DNA from: Gramella sp. MAR_2010_147
GTDB taxonomy: Bacteria; Bacteroidota; Bacteroidia; Flavobacteriales; Flavobacteriaceae
Direction: 5' to 3'
Assembly (NCBI RefSeq): GCF_900105135.1
Contig: NZ_LT629741.1
Coordinates: 2,046,001 to 2,110,000, forward strand
DNA length: 64,000 nt
Positions 16,344 to 25,874 of this stretch are shown here, one piece after another (the first letter of the stretch is position 1; every line of letters begins with the position of its first letter). The position numbers were made by a program, and so were the translations under genes. Under the pieces are notes generated by a model, which was not told where the DNA came from, did no database searches, and saw only the letters and a list, made by a program, of their open reading frames with translations.

Positions 16344-18808
16344 TTCTCCAGTTGCTTTAGCATTCTCCGTATTCTGTCTTCCAGTTTTTCTGAAGACAGT
16401 TTTTCCCGCAGCCTGTCAGTAATAATCGGAAATGAGAAAGGCGTTGGTTTTTCACATTTTCGCCATTCGACGTTTTGATTCTGGATTCGCTCAAGCGCCA
16501 ACCTTAACCTGCCTTCTTCTAACTGATGCTCAAAAGTTTCTCTAAAGGCTTGCTGATACAGTAAATTATCTTCTTCATAATCTCTAAAAACACTAAAAAG
16601 TAACTGAGAACTGGATTGAAGATGTTTACTCTTTACTAGTTTATTTGGGTAACCCGTAAATACGAGGCCGGCAATTACAGCAATATCCCTGAATTTTCTT
16701 CGGGCCATTTCTGTTGCGTTCAGGCTTTTATAAAGATCGTCCATTAAAAAATCTGCACTAAAAAGATCATTATCTATTACCTGTTGCATATCTATTTCCT
16801 GATTTGAAAGCAATTCAAAACCATAATCGTTAAAAGCTATCGAAAAACTAATGGGCGATAAAAGACTGATTCTGTAAGCCAGTAAACTTCCCAGCGCTTC
16901 ATGCACAAACCTGCCTTCAAAAGGATAAAATACCGCATGATAACCTTCCCTGGTTTTAAAAGTTTCAATTAAAAATTCATCGCTTTTCGGGATGATAGAT
17001 TCTTTCTTTTGTCTCTCAAAAATACCTGAAAGCGCGTTTAACTCTTTACTTGTTTTCTGACCTTTCTCCAGGGTTGCTGCAGCATATAGTTCCTCACGTA
17101 ACAACTCGCTCATTTGTGCCGAAAATGTCATTCTACCCCCCATCCAGCTGGGAACCTTTGCGGTCTTTTTTGATGATTTACGTACCAGGACCTGCATATT
17201 TTTAATTCTCACCAGCTCTAAGTTTCGGCCTGCGAATGTGAAAACATCCCCTGGTTTCAGCTTTGAAATAAACCATTCTTCCATGGTGCCTATATAACCA
17301 CCCTTCATGTATTTTACACTTAACATAGCATCGCTTACAATAGTTCCAATTTGAAGTCGGTGGCGCATGGCCACACCACGATTATTTATCTTAAATCTGC
17401 CGTCCTCTTCGATTTCCACTTTTTTATACTCGTCGTAAGCTTGTAAACTTTGACTTCCTTTAGTGATAAAATTTAGGATCCAGACCCATTGCTCTTCGCT
17501 AATTCCCTGAAAACAAAACGTAGAAGCAATTTCCGGAAAGATCTCTTTAGGATAAAAACCATCGGATACGGCCAGAGAGTTTAAATACTGAACCAGTACA
17601 TCGAAACTCATTAAGTAAGGAACTCTGTCTTCAACTGCTTTTTTCTTTACCGCTTTCTGAAGTGCAGAGGCTTCAATAAGTTCAATAGCATGGGTAGGTA
17701 GAAAATAAATAACACTCACTTTACCCGGTTGGTGCCCACTCCGGCCTGCACGCTGTAAAAACCTGGCAACTCCTTTAGGTCCGCCAATTTGAATGATGGT
17801 TTCTACCGGGGCAAAATCTACCCCAAGATCAAGGCTGGAGGTACAAACTACTGCTTTTAAACTTTCATTTCTTATGGCCTGCTCTACCCAAAGTCTTGTT
17901 TCCTTATTAATACTACCGTGGTGCATGGCTACCTCGCCTGCAAATTCAGGATATTTATGCATTAATTTCTGAAACCAGAGTTCGCACTGCGATCTTGTAT
18001 TGGTAAATAGAAGGGTTGTTCTTGAATTATTTATAATGGGCACTACCTCATCCAGCAGATGTAACCCCATATGTCCCCGCCACGGAAATTTTTCCATCGT
18101 TTCCGGGATAATAGATCGCACTTCAATTTTCTTATTGAGATTGGCTTTTATCATCACTGAATTTTCCAAAGCCTCAGAAGTTGGCCCCAAAAGGACTTCT
18201 CGTGCCTGCTCTAAATTCCCAATAGTAGCTGAAATTCCCCAGATTCGAAGATCTTTAGAAACGGTTTTTAATCGGGATAAAGCTAATTCCACCTGAACTC
18301 CGCGTTTAGTTCCAAGCAATTCATGCCATTCATCGATCACGATAGCCTGAAGATTTTTGAAAGTCTTATCGTAATCTTTTGAAGATAACAGCAGATGAAG
18401 ACTTTCAGGTGTGGTAATTAGCAGATCGGGCATCGCTTTTTTCTGAGCGGCCCGCTCTTTTTGAGAAGTATCTCCGGTCCTGATTCCTACTGTAAATTGA
18501 GTTCCCATCTCCTCGGCGAACCTGCTTGCTGCCTGTTCAATTTCTACGGAAAGTGCTCTTAGCGGAGTGATCCAGATGGCTTTTAAACCTTTTTTATGTT
18601 TGGTTTGATAATCCGGATTTTTTTTGATGTAGTCCAGTACAATCGGCACCCAGAGTCCGAACGTTTTCCCACTACCCGTAGGCGCATTTAGCAGCCCATT
18701 TTTCTTTTGTAAATATGCTTTCCAGGTATCCTTCTGAAACTTGAAAGGTTTCCATCCCTGTTGAGAAAACCAGTTTTCTGCCAGATCTATTAATTCTGCC
18801 CTTTTCAT
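16340..18808 (-). CDS. Ligase-associated DEXH-box DNA helicase (Lhr-like)
   Basis: An 822-residue superfamily 2 helicase. Walker A is APTGSGKT (42-49) and the DExH box is DEWH (159-162). Helicase motif VI is QRAGRSGHQ, and a long C-terminal Lhr-type winged-helix/beta region follows. It belongs to the ligase-associated DNA damage response set, in which the helicase, an ATP-dependent ligase, an MBL-fold exonuclease and usually PdeM are encoded together. The helicase start lies one base after the ligase stop, so the two are translated from one mRNA. Confidence 0.93.
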   Translation of the reverse strand: MKRAELIDLAENWFSQQGWKPFKFQKDTWKAYLQKKNGLLNAPTGSGKTFGLWVPIVLDYIKKNPDYQTKHKKGLKAIWITPLRALSVEIEQAASRFAEEMGTQFTVGIRTGDTSQKERAAQKKAMPDLLITTPESLHLLLSSKDYDKTFKNLQAIVIDEWHELLGTKRGVQVELALSRLKTVSKDLRIWGISATIGNLEQAREVLLGPTSEALENSVMIKANLNKKIEVRSIIPETMEKFPWRGHMGLHLLDEVVPIINNSRTTLLFTNTRSQCELWFQKLMHKYPEFAGEVAMHHGSINKETRLWVEQAIRNESLKAVVCTSSLDLGVDFAPVETIIQIGGPKGVARFLQRAGRSGHQPGKVSVIYFLPTHAIELIEASALQKAVKKKAVEDRVPYLMSFDVLVQYLNSLAVSDGFYPKEIFPEIASTFCFQGISEEQWVWILNFITKGSQSLQAYDEYKKVEIEEDGRFKINNRGVAMRHRLQIGTIVSDAMLSVKYMKGGYIGTMEEWFISKLKPGDVFTFAGRNLELVRIKNMQVLVRKSSKKTAKVPSWMGGRMTFSAQMSELLREELYAAATLEKGQKTSKELNALSGIFERQKKESIIPKSDEFLIETFKTREGYHAVFYPFEGRFVHEALGSLLAYRISLLSPISFSIAFNDYGFELLSNQEIDMQQVIDNDLFSADFLMDDLYKSLNATEMARRKFRDIAVIAGLVFTGYPNKLVKSKHLQSSSQLLFSVFRDYEEDNLLYQQAFRETFEHQLEEGRLRLALERIQNQNVEWRKCEKPTPFSFPIITDRLREKLSSEKLEDRIRRMLKQLEN

Positions 18809-18809
18809 A

Positions 18810-20402
18810 TTACGGGATAAGTGCTTTTAGATCTTCCAGAGTATTTGCATCTTCCATCTTTTTATCTTTTCTCCAGCGAAGAATCCTGGGAAAACGAGTC
18901 GCCACTCCACTCTTATGTCTTTTGGATTCTGCAATTCCTTCAAAGGCAATTTCAAAAACATGATGCGGCTTTACACTTCTAACCGGTCCAAAACGTTCAA
19001 GTGTATTTTTTTTGATCCACGCATCCAGGCTTCTAAATTCTTTATCAGTTAGACCGGAATAAGCCTTTGCAAAGGTTACCAGCTCCTTTTTTTCTTCATC
19101 CCAGAGGCCAAATGTGTAATCAGTAAACAAGTTACTTCTTCTTCCGTGACCGCGCATAGCATAGGTAAGTACCCCATCAATGGTGAGAGGATCTACTTTC
19201 CATTTCCACCAGTCACCTTTCTTTCTACCTACCAGATATGGAGAATCCAATCTTTTCAGCATCAAACCTTCAGATTTTACTTCTCTGGAATTCTCACGTT
19301 CCAGTGCCGCTTCTTCCCAATTCTTAAACTGAATAGTTTCAGATAAATGTAAAGACAAACTTTCTGTCTTTACTTTATGATAGAGATTTTCCAGAATCTT
19401 TCTACGTTCACCAAAAGCCATATCTCTTATATCATTGCCTTCCCACTCCAGAATATCATAAGCTTTTAAAATCACAGGAGTTTTCTCCAGTAACTTTTTA
19501 CTGATGTTCTTCCTGCCAATCCGGGTTTGTAAATCTTTGAAAGTTCCTATTTCTCCTTTCGGAAACGGTAAAATCTCACCGTCCAGCACCGTTCCATTAG
19601 GAATTTCCTGAACAAAGGCCTCAAACTCAGGATATTTATCTGTAACCAGCTCCTCTCCCCGGCTCCAGACAAACAATTCATCATTCCTTATGATCACCTG
19701 GGAACGAATACCATCCCATTTGTGCTCGGCACTCCACTGCGACACCTCCCCTAATTCTTCTGGTTCGCCCTCAATCGCATACGCCAGGTAGAAAGGATAA
19801 GGTTTAGAAAGAAAATCTTCCTCGTTTTCTTCCAGAATTAGCTTGTTGAATGTGATCTTCGAAGGCTCCCAGTTTCCCATTAATTTATAGGCCAGGATGT
19901 CTTCGTCAATATCGGTTGCTTTTGATAAGGCTCGTGTCATTAATTTCTGACTCACACCTATTCTAAAACTACCGGTAATGAGTTTGGTAAAAACGAAGCG
20001 TTCGTAATAATTCAGGTTTAACCAGTTTTCAAAAAGATATGCTTTCTTTTCCTCTTCGGACTTCTTCTTAAGCTCTATGATCTCCTGCAGAAATTGATTC
20101 AGACTTTTTTCTGTGGAATCTTCTGCCGGCGGAATAACCAGTGCAATAGTTTCAGCTAAATCACCTACGATATGATAGGATTCTTCAAACAGCCAGAGTG
20201 GAATTTTTGACAATTCTGAAGCCCATTCTCGCATTAACGTAGTATTCACAGGTCTTGGCGGACGACGATGACTCAAAATCGCAATAGTCCAGACTTTATC
20301 TTTTTCAGGCGTATTTTTAAAATACTCTGTTAGAGCCGCCACTTTTAAAGTGGTTTTATTCGTACTATCCAGGGTTTTTATAAGATCTGCAAATGCTTTC
20401 AT
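18810..20402 (-). CDS. ATP-dependent DNA ligase, ligase-associated cluster
   Basis: A 530-residue ligase with an N-terminal DNA-binding domain (about 1-190), an adenylation domain holding the nucleotidyl-lysine motif KWDG (Lys228), the motif VDGEILPF-like segment (LDGEILPF) and motif V (EGLMLKR), and a C-terminal OB fold. It seals nicks using ATP and exists beside the essential NAD-dependent LigA that is expected elsewhere. Its start codon overlaps the exonuclease stop by 4 bases, which indicates translational coupling. Confidence 0.94.
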   Translation of the reverse strand: MKAFADLIKTLDSTNKTTLKVAALTEYFKNTPEKDKVWTIAILSHRRPPRPVNTTLMREWASELSKIPLWLFEESYHIVGDLAETIALVIPPAEDSTEKSLNQFLQEIIELKKKSEEEKKAYLFENWLNLNYYERFVFTKLITGSFRIGVSQKLMTRALSKATDIDEDILAYKLMGNWEPSKITFNKLILEENEEDFLSKPYPFYLAYAIEGEPEELGEVSQWSAEHKWDGIRSQVIIRNDELFVWSRGEELVTDKYPEFEAFVQEIPNGTVLDGEILPFPKGEIGTFKDLQTRIGRKNISKKLLEKTPVILKAYDILEWEGNDIRDMAFGERRKILENLYHKVKTESLSLHLSETIQFKNWEEAALERENSREVKSEGLMLKRLDSPYLVGRKKGDWWKWKVDPLTIDGVLTYAMRGHGRRSNLFTDYTFGLWDEEKKELVTFAKAYSGLTDKEFRSLDAWIKKNTLERFGPVRSVKPHHVFEIAFEGIAESKRHKSGVATRFPRILRWRKDKKMEDANTLEDLKALIP

Positions 20403-21421
20403 TCTGAATCTTTTTCACTATCATTTTCCAACTGACCTGTTTCTCCTTCATACTGCGTTTCTTCAGTTCTAGCATCATATCCCTTTTCTCTCAGAAACCG
20501 GGAAAATATATCAGTATATCCATGGGTACAAATCACTTTTTCGCAACCAGTTTCCTTTATGGATGTGAGCAATCCCTGCCAGTCACAATGATCACTCAAT
20601 ACAAAACCTTTATCGATCGCTCTTCTTCTTCGTGCACCCCTAAAAGTCATCCATCCACTTGCAGAAGCCGTTACATACGGTACCATCTTTTTGATCCAGG
20701 TGGTTCCATGAGCACTCCCGGGTGCCAGTACGATATTTCCCTTAATTTCTTCCTTTTTAGTCTCTCTGGTAATTTTTGTAGTTTCCGGAAAATCTATTTG
20801 TGCCCTTAACACCTCGGTCATATTCTCAATAGCCCCATGGGTATATATCTTTCCAATAGAAGAATCGAGATGCTTTAATAAACGCTGAGCTTTACCCAAC
20901 GAATATCCAAAAAGGACAGAAGTCCTGCCGTCATCCTGATTTTGTTGCCACCAATTGTTGATATCATTAAAAACCTCTTTCTGAGGCGTCCATTTGAATG
21001 CAGGCAGACCAAAAGTACATTCCGTAATAAATGTATCACATTGCACAGGTTCATAGGGTACGGCAACCCCATCGTTTTCAGTTTTATAATCTCCTGTAAA
21101 CACCCAGACTTCTCCTTTGTATTCTACTCTAATTTGTGAGGAACCTATAATATGTCCGGCTGGATGAAGTGAAAATTTCACTCCGTTGATCGTAAAATTT
21201 TCGTTCCATTCAACTCCGGAAACCACAATATCTCCCAGCCGATGTTTGATAATTGGAACATTACTATGATGCGTGATATACTTTTTATGCCCCCAGCGTG
21301 AATGATCTGCATGGCCATGCGAAATGATCGCTTTATCTACCGGTTTCCACGGATCCAGATATACATCTGCCGCCTCGCAGTATATTCCCTTATCGTTAAA
21401 TGCCAGAAGAGGTGTTTTCAT
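20399..21421 (-). CDS. Ligase-associated MBL-fold exonuclease
   Basis: A 340-residue metallo-beta-lactamase/beta-CASP type nuclease annotated in this cluster as a DNA exonuclease. The metal-binding HxHxDH signature is present (SHGHADHS: His35, His37, Asp39, His40). Further motifs are HPAGHIIGS, FTGDYK and a later SDHCDW. It is the first gene of the three-gene repair operon, followed directly by the ligase and helicase genes. The last 20 residues are acidic and probably disordered. Confidence 0.92.
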   Translation of the reverse strand: MKTPLLAFNDKGIYCEAADVYLDPWKPVDKAIISHGHADHSRWGHKKYITHHSNVPIIKHRLGDIVVSGVEWNENFTINGVKFSLHPAGHIIGSSQIRVEYKGEVWVFTGDYKTENDGVAVPYEPVQCDTFITECTFGLPAFKWTPQKEVFNDINNWWQQNQDDGRTSVLFGYSLGKAQRLLKHLDSSIGKIYTHGAIENMTEVLRAQIDFPETTKITRETKKEEIKGNIVLAPGSAHGTTWIKKMVPYVTASASGWMTFRGARRRRAIDKGFVLSDHCDWQGLLTSIKETGCEKVICTHGYTDIFSRFLREKGYDARTEETQYEGETGQLENDSEKDSE

Positions 21422-21544
21422 TTTTTCTTAGAAAAGACTGAATTTAATTAAAGAAAAACTCAGCTTAAAGGGATTAAGAAAAGATTAGCGATTGACTAGC
21501 TTTATTTTAGACCCCGCCCGGCATTAAAAACTTACTGGTTTAAC

Positions 21545-21552
21545 TATATTTG
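21545..21552 (+). promoter_or_regulatory. Putative -7 box before the TerB-like gene
   Basis: TATATTTG fits TAnnTTTG and lies 21 bases before the ATG at 21574. No good TTG is seen at the expected distance upstream. Confidence 0.3.
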
Positions 21553-21573
21553 TATTATAAAATTGAAACTATA

Positions 21574-22005
21574 ATGTCTTTTTCAGATTTATTTGGCTCG
21601 GGAGAGCACCTGCGTAATCTTAGTCATTTCGCTTCTATTGTAAATCTTGCTGCTGTAGATGGCGAGATCAATAACGATGAAGAATTACTTCTTAAACGCT
21701 TCGCAAGGAAACTTGATATTAGTGAAGATGAATATGCTAAGGTTATTGAAAACCCAAAATCATTTCCACTTTCCGCATACAACAGTATTGAAAGGAGATT
21801 GGAACGTCTTCATGACCTATTCAGGATTATCTTCGCCGACCATGAAATTGATAATGAGGAAATTGAGCTTGTTAGAAAATATGCCATAGGTCTTGGGTTC
21901 TCAAGCCAGGCTTCAGAAGGCATCATTAAACGTTCTATCCAGATCTTTAGCGGACAGCTAAACTTTGAAGATTATCGTTATTTGCTTGAAAAGGAGAATT
22001 CCTGA
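21574..22005 (+). CDS. TerB-like (tellurite-resistance-like) protein
   Basis: A 143-residue helical protein. The ATG at 21574 (MSFSDLF) is chosen; an in-frame TTG at 21550 would fall inside the putative -7 box. The acidic pairs DGEINNDEE and [12 protein letters not shown] are the metal-binding-like helices of the TerB fold. Stand-alone TerB proteins occur in many flavobacteria without the rest of the ter operon, as here, so tellurite resistance should not be assumed. It converges with fbp and overlaps it by 28 bases. Confidence 0.75.
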   Translation: MSFSDLFGSGEHLRNLSHFASIVNLAAVDGEINNDEELLLKRFARKLDISEDEYAKVIENPKSFPLSAYNSIERRLERLHDLFRIIFADHEIDNEEIELVRKYAIGLGFSSQASEGIIKRSIQIFSGQLNFEDYRYLLEKENS

Positions 22006-23024
22006 GACTCAGGATTTGATTTAGCATTTGCCATAAATTCTTCAGCTTTTTCTACCATTTTTATGCTTCCGCAGAAGAATGGTACCCGCTGGTGCAATTC
22101 AGTAGGCTCGATATCCATGATTCGTGTAAATCCATCACTGGCCTTTCCGCCTGCTTGTTCCGTGATAAATGCAAAAGGATTACACTCGTAAAGTAATCGA
22201 AGTTTCCCTTCACTGGCTTTTGAACTTTTAGGGTACATAAAAATTCCGCCTTTGATCATATTTCTATGGATATCTGAAACCATAGAACCTATATATCTTG
22301 AAGTATACGGTCTGTTTCCTTCTTCCTGTTGACAGTATTTAATATAATCTTTAACTCCCTGTGGAAAATGAATATAATTTCCTTCATTAATAGAATATAT
22401 CTGCCCTTCTTCCGGAAATCTCATATCAGGATGCGACAGATACCAGGAGCCTAAGGCAGGATTCAGCGTAAAACCGTTTACCCCGTGTCCTGTTGTGTAA
22501 ACCAGCATGGTAGAAGTCCCGTAAATAATATACCCAGCAGCCACCTGCTTATTTCCCGGTTGAAGAAAATCCTCTTTTTGAACTGGTGTTCCAACTGGCG
22601 TTACTCGCTGATAAATAGAAAAAATAGTTCCTACAGAAACGTTTACATCGATATTAGAGCTCCCGTCAAGCGGGTCTATTAGTACCACATATTTATTCTG
22701 ATTATCTCCCTTATGACCTTTAATTTGTATAAAATCGTCATTCTCTTCAGAAGCGATTCCACAAACAATTTCCCGGTTGGTTAAAGTTTGAATAAACTTA
22801 TTATTAGCGTAAACATCCAGCTTTTGCTGATCTTCTCCCTGAATATTAGTTTCTCCGTAAGCACCAATAATATCTACCAGTCCGGCTTTATTAACTTCAT
22901 GGTTCACTACTTTTGCAGCAAGTCTTAAAGAATTTATCAATCTCGAAAGTTCTCCCGAAGAGCCCGGGAAATCTGATTGATTTTCAATAATAAATTCTCC
23001 GAGAGTCTGATTTTGCTTAGGCAT
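21978..23024 (-). CDS. fbp: Fructose-1,6-bisphosphatase, class I
   Basis: A 348-residue enzyme of gluconeogenesis that removes the 1-phosphate of fructose 1,6-bisphosphate. The metal site is DPLDGSSN (117-124), with Glu93 and Glu94 in ASEEND. The substrate-binding [11 protein letters not shown] region and the GGKASDG turn are also present. Length is slightly above the family norm because of a C-terminal tail of about 15 residues. It reads divergently from the SMR transporter gene. Confidence 0.95.
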   Translation of the reverse strand: MPKQNQTLGEFIIENQSDFPGSSGELSRLINSLRLAAKVVNHEVNKAGLVDIIGAYGETNIQGEDQQKLDVYANNKFIQTLTNREIVCGIASEENDDFIQIKGHKGDNQNKYVVLIDPLDGSSNIDVNVSVGTIFSIYQRVTPVGTPVQKEDFLQPGNKQVAAGYIIYGTSTMLVYTTGHGVNGFTLNPALGSWYLSHPDMRFPEEGQIYSINEGNYIHFPQGVKDYIKYCQQEEGNRPYTSRYIGSMVSDIHRNMIKGGIFMYPKSSKASEGKLRLLYECNPFAFITEQAGGKASDGFTRIMDIEPTELHQRVPFFCGSIKMVEKAEEFMANAKSNPESQEFSFSSK

Positions 23025-23077
23025 GGATATTTTTATTTTTCGCTGGCTAAAGTATTAAATTTAAACCTTACTACAAC

Positions 23078-23113
23078 GTTTTCGCTCATAAAGTAAATCA
23101 TTGTTTAGATTTG
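23078..23113 (+). promoter_or_regulatory. Putative promoter of the SMR transporter gene
   Basis: TAGATTTG (23106-23113) fits TAnnTTTG. A TTTTCG stretch beginning near 23078, about 20 bases upstream of the box, could serve as a weak -33 element. The box ends 19 bases before the ATG. Confidence 0.35.
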
Positions 23114-23132
23114 TGAGGTCAACACAAACGAT

Positions 23133-23459
23133 ATGAACTGGATTTTACTCATTATCGCGGGACTATTTGAAGTTGCTTTCGCAGCATGTCTTGGAAAAGC
23201 TAAAAATGCTTCTGGAAATGAAGCCACGCTCTGGTATATAGCATTTGTTATATGTCTGGTTATCAGCATGTCTTTACTGGTGAAAGTCACAAAAGAATTA
23301 CCTATTGGCACCGCTTATGCAGTCTGGACAGGGATTGGAGCAGTAGGAACCGTACTCCTTGGAATTCTGGCATTTAAAGAACCTGCAGGTTTCTGGAGGT
23401 TATTCTTTATTAGCACCTTGATCCTGTCTATAGTCGGGTTAAAATTTGTCTCAAACTAA
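23133..23459 (+). CDS. Small multidrug resistance (SMR) family transporter, SugE/Gdx-like
   Basis: A 108-residue inner-membrane protein with four predicted spans and the membrane-embedded Glu13 shared by all SMR transporters. The start (MNWILLIIAGLFEVAFA) and the GTAYAVWTGIGAVGT segment put it in this family, closer to the SugE/Gdx branch than to EmrE by general look. Gdx proteins export guanidinium; quaternary ammonium compounds are the alternative. No guanidine riboswitch was recognised upstream. Confidence 0.88.
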   Translation: MNWILLIIAGLFEVAFAACLGKAKNASGNEATLWYIAFVICLVISMSLLVKVTKELPIGTAYAVWTGIGAVGTVLLGILAFKEPAGFWRLFFISTLILSIVGLKFVSN

Positions 23460-23482
23460 TTTATCAATAGAAACTATTTTTC

Positions 23483-23971
23483 ATGGATATCAAGATTAGA
23501 AAAGCTGAAAAACAGGATATGCAAAGCGTCCTGGAACTTATCAATGAACTAGCCGTATTTGAAAAAGAGCCCGAGGCAGTGATCATAGATGAAAATGATC
23601 TTATAAGAGATGGGTTTGGAGAAAACCCTGCTTTCCATTGTTTTGTTGCTGAAGCTGATGGAAAGATTGAAGGAATGGCGCTTATCTATTTCAGGTACTC
23701 TACATGGAAAGGTAAAACGGTGCATCTGGAAGATCTCATTGTAAGAGAAAAATTAAGAGGAAAGGGATTGGGATCTGCTCTTTATACTGAAGTCATAAAA
23801 TTTGCTGCAGAACAGAAGGTAAAACGTACCGAATGGGTAGTTTTAAACTGGAATACAGATGCTGCAGACTTTTACCGAAGAAGTGGCGCCAATGTCATGG
23901 AAGATTGGGATACGGTACAAATGGATGAAAAATCTATGCATCAATATCTTCAGAATAAAGGCATCCTTTAA
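23483..23971 (+). CDS. GNAT acetyltransferase, SSAT / thialysine acetyltransferase-like (copy 1)
   Basis: A 162-residue GNAT enzyme. The acetyl-CoA loop is RGKGLG (92-97), preceded by the LEDLIVRE strand. The segments LIRDGFGENPAFHCFVAE and GMALIYF..YSTWKGK are close to those of diamine (spermidine/spermine) and thialysine N-acetyltransferases, so a polyamine or amine substrate is likely. It starts 23 bases after the SMR gene and may be co-transcribed with it. A second, clearly related copy follows after 134 bases. Confidence 0.88.
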   Translation: MDIKIRKAEKQDMQSVLELINELAVFEKEPEAVIIDENDLIRDGFGENPAFHCFVAEADGKIEGMALIYFRYSTWKGKTVHLEDLIVREKLRGKGLGSALYTEVIKFAAEQKVKRTEWVVLNWNTDAADFYRRSGANVMEDWDTVQMDEKSMHQYLQNKGIL

Positions 23972-24105
23972 GACGGCTTTAATAGGCTTATAAATTTCAT
24001 TCTGTATTTTTGTTAAATATCATAAATGAAGAGTGGACCTTGATGTATTTCAGAATTATATAAATTGATTCAATGCTCATTTAATTGACCTCTAAAAAAC
24101 ACAAA

Positions 24106-24582
24106 ATGGAATATACAATACGCGAAGCCAGAAGGGAAGACATGAGCCATGTTCTGGAACTTATCAAAGAATTGGCAGCTCACGAAAATCATCTTGATGA
24201 TGTAGAAGTTACTATTGAAGATCTGGAAGAAGAAGGTTTTGACAACGGCAATTTTAAATGCTTTGTAGCTGATGTTTCCGGGAAAATCGAGGGTATGGCT
24301 TTGGTATATTTCAGATTTTCTACCTGGAAAGGCAGAACTGTTCATCTGGAAGACCTTATAGTTCGTGAAAGCATGAGAGGTACAGGTCTTGGTGGGGCGC
24401 TTTACCAAGAGGTTGTAAAATATGGCCACGATCACGGCGTTAAACGTATAGAATGGGTGGTTTCTGAAGGAAACAGAAATGCCATTGAGTTCTATGAGAA
24501 TACAGGTGCTGAAATTAAAGAAAGCTGGAAAACCGTGCATATGGAAGAAGGCGGAATTCAAAAAAATGCCACAAAAAAGTGA
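24106..24582 (+). CDS. GNAT acetyltransferase, SSAT-like (copy 2)
   Basis: A 158-residue paralogue of the preceding gene; the two share long near-identical stretches (FSTWKGRTVHLEDLIVRE here). The acetyl-CoA loop is RGTGLG. The ATG at 24106 is preferred to a TTG at 24085, because it aligns with copy 1. Differences cluster in the N-terminal acceptor-side segment (residues 25-45), which suggests a changed substrate. The stop overlaps the GTG start of the aspartate kinase gene, so the two are translationally coupled. Confidence 0.88.
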   Translation: MEYTIREARREDMSHVLELIKELAAHENHLDDVEVTIEDLEEEGFDNGNFKCFVADVSGKIEGMALVYFRFSTWKGRTVHLEDLIVRESMRGTGLGGALYQEVVKYGHDHGVKRIEWVVSEGNRNAIEFYENTGAEIKESWKTVHMEEGGIQKNATKK

Positions 24583-25832
24583 TCAAAATTTTTAAGTTTG
24601 GAGGAGCTTCCGTAAAGGATGCCGAAGGAGTCAAAAATCTTATCAAAGTTCTCAATGAGACCGGTAGCGAGAATAAGCTTATCGTGATCTCTGCAATGGG
24701 AAAAACCACGAATGCTTTAGAATTAGTGGTAAAAGATTACCTGGGAACAACTAAGATTCCGGCAAGCCTGGAGGAGGTAAAAAATTATCATCGAACTATT
24801 ATGGAAGCGCTTTTTCCAAACAAAGATGATTCTGTCTATTTTAAAGTTGAAACCTTGTTTTCTGAACTTGAAAATTTCCTTCAGCACAACAAATCAAATC
24901 GATACGATTTTGTATACGACCAGATCGTGAGCTTTGGCGAACTCGCTTCTACCACTATTGTAAGTGAATATCTCAATTCTCAAAATTTAAGCACCAACTG
25001 GCTTGATGCGCGAAATTTTATAAAAACCGATAGTACTTACCGGGATGCAAAGGTGAATTGGAGCAAAACCCAGGAGCTTGTCCAGGAAAATATAGATCCA
25101 AAAAAGCTAAATATCATTCAGGGGTTTATCGCTTCAGATCCTAACAATTTTACCACTACGCTGGGAAGGGAAGGTTCAGATTATTCGGCGGCTATCATGG
25201 CTTACTGTCTCAATGCTGAAAATGTCACGATCTGGAAAGATGTTCCCGGAGTTCTGAATGCCGATCCCAGGTTTTTCGAAAATGCACAGTTGCTTAATAA
25301 TATTTCTTATGAAGAAGCAATAGAACTTGCTTTTTACGGAGCCTCGGTAATACACCCAAAAACACTTCAGCCATTACAGCAAAAAGAAATCCCTCTATTC
25401 GTTCGCTCTTTTATAAACCCTTCGGAAGACGGTACTTCAGTAAGTAAAGGGAAAACGATATTTCCTGAAATCCCCTGCTTCATCGTAAAAAAAGACCAGG
25501 TGCTTATCTCATTGTCCTCGCTGGATTTTTCATTTATGGTAGAAGAGAATATTTCAGAAATATTCAAACTTTTCCATCAATATCAGATGAAGGTTGATCT
25601 TATTCAGAATTCAGCCATTAGTTTCAGGGTTTGCGTAGATAATAAATTCAATCAGCTGGAAAAGCTCATTCAACATTTAAAGGCCCGTTTCAAAGTAAAT
25701 TATAAGACAGGGGTTTCGCTTTATACGATAAGGCATTTCAATGAAGAAGCCATCAACAGCCTTGAAAAGGACAAAAATGTGCTTTTGAAACAGCTTACTC
25801 AGAATACTGTTCAGCTGGTTGCGGAAAACTAA
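24579..25832 (+). CDS. Aspartate kinase (monofunctional)
   Basis: A 417-residue kinase that makes aspartyl phosphate, the first step to lysine, threonine and methionine. It opens with KFGGASV (the ATP-binding KFGGxS motif). The central region carries GREGSDYSAA (substrate/ATP binding) and GVLNADPR. The C-terminal part (about 300-417) is a degenerate ACT-like regulatory region. The GTG start is the only one that keeps KFGGASV near the N terminus and overlaps the previous stop (GTGA). In Bacteroidota several aspartate kinases coexist; which effector controls this one cannot be read. Confidence 0.92.
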   Translation: MIKIFKFGGASVKDAEGVKNLIKVLNETGSENKLIVISAMGKTTNALELVVKDYLGTTKIPASLEEVKNYHRTIMEALFPNKDDSVYFKVETLFSELENFLQHNKSNRYDFVYDQIVSFGELASTTIVSEYLNSQNLSTNWLDARNFIKTDSTYRDAKVNWSKTQELVQENIDPKKLNIIQGFIASDPNNFTTTLGREGSDYSAAIMAYCLNAENVTIWKDVPGVLNADPRFFENAQLLNNISYEEAIELAFYGASVIHPKTLQPLQQKEIPLFVRSFINPSEDGTSVSKGKTIFPEIPCFIVKKDQVLISLSSLDFSFMVEENISEIFKLFHQYQMKVDLIQNSAISFRVCVDNKFNQLEKLIQHLKARFKVNYKTGVSLYTIRHFNEEAINSLEKDKNVLLKQLTQNTVQLVAEN

Positions 25833-25874
25833 ATTTTGATTTCTTACTTTTAACTGAACCAAACCAATGATCTC

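Noticed and set aside
21550..21573. Upstream TTG start for the TerB-like protein
   Set aside because: It overlaps the putative -7 box and adds eight residues not expected; ATG at 21574 is used.
24070..24561. Minus-strand reading frame of 163 codons opposite the second acetyltransferase gene
   Set aside because: It is the shadow of the real gene; the protein has no recognisable domain, while the plus strand encodes a full GNAT enzyme.
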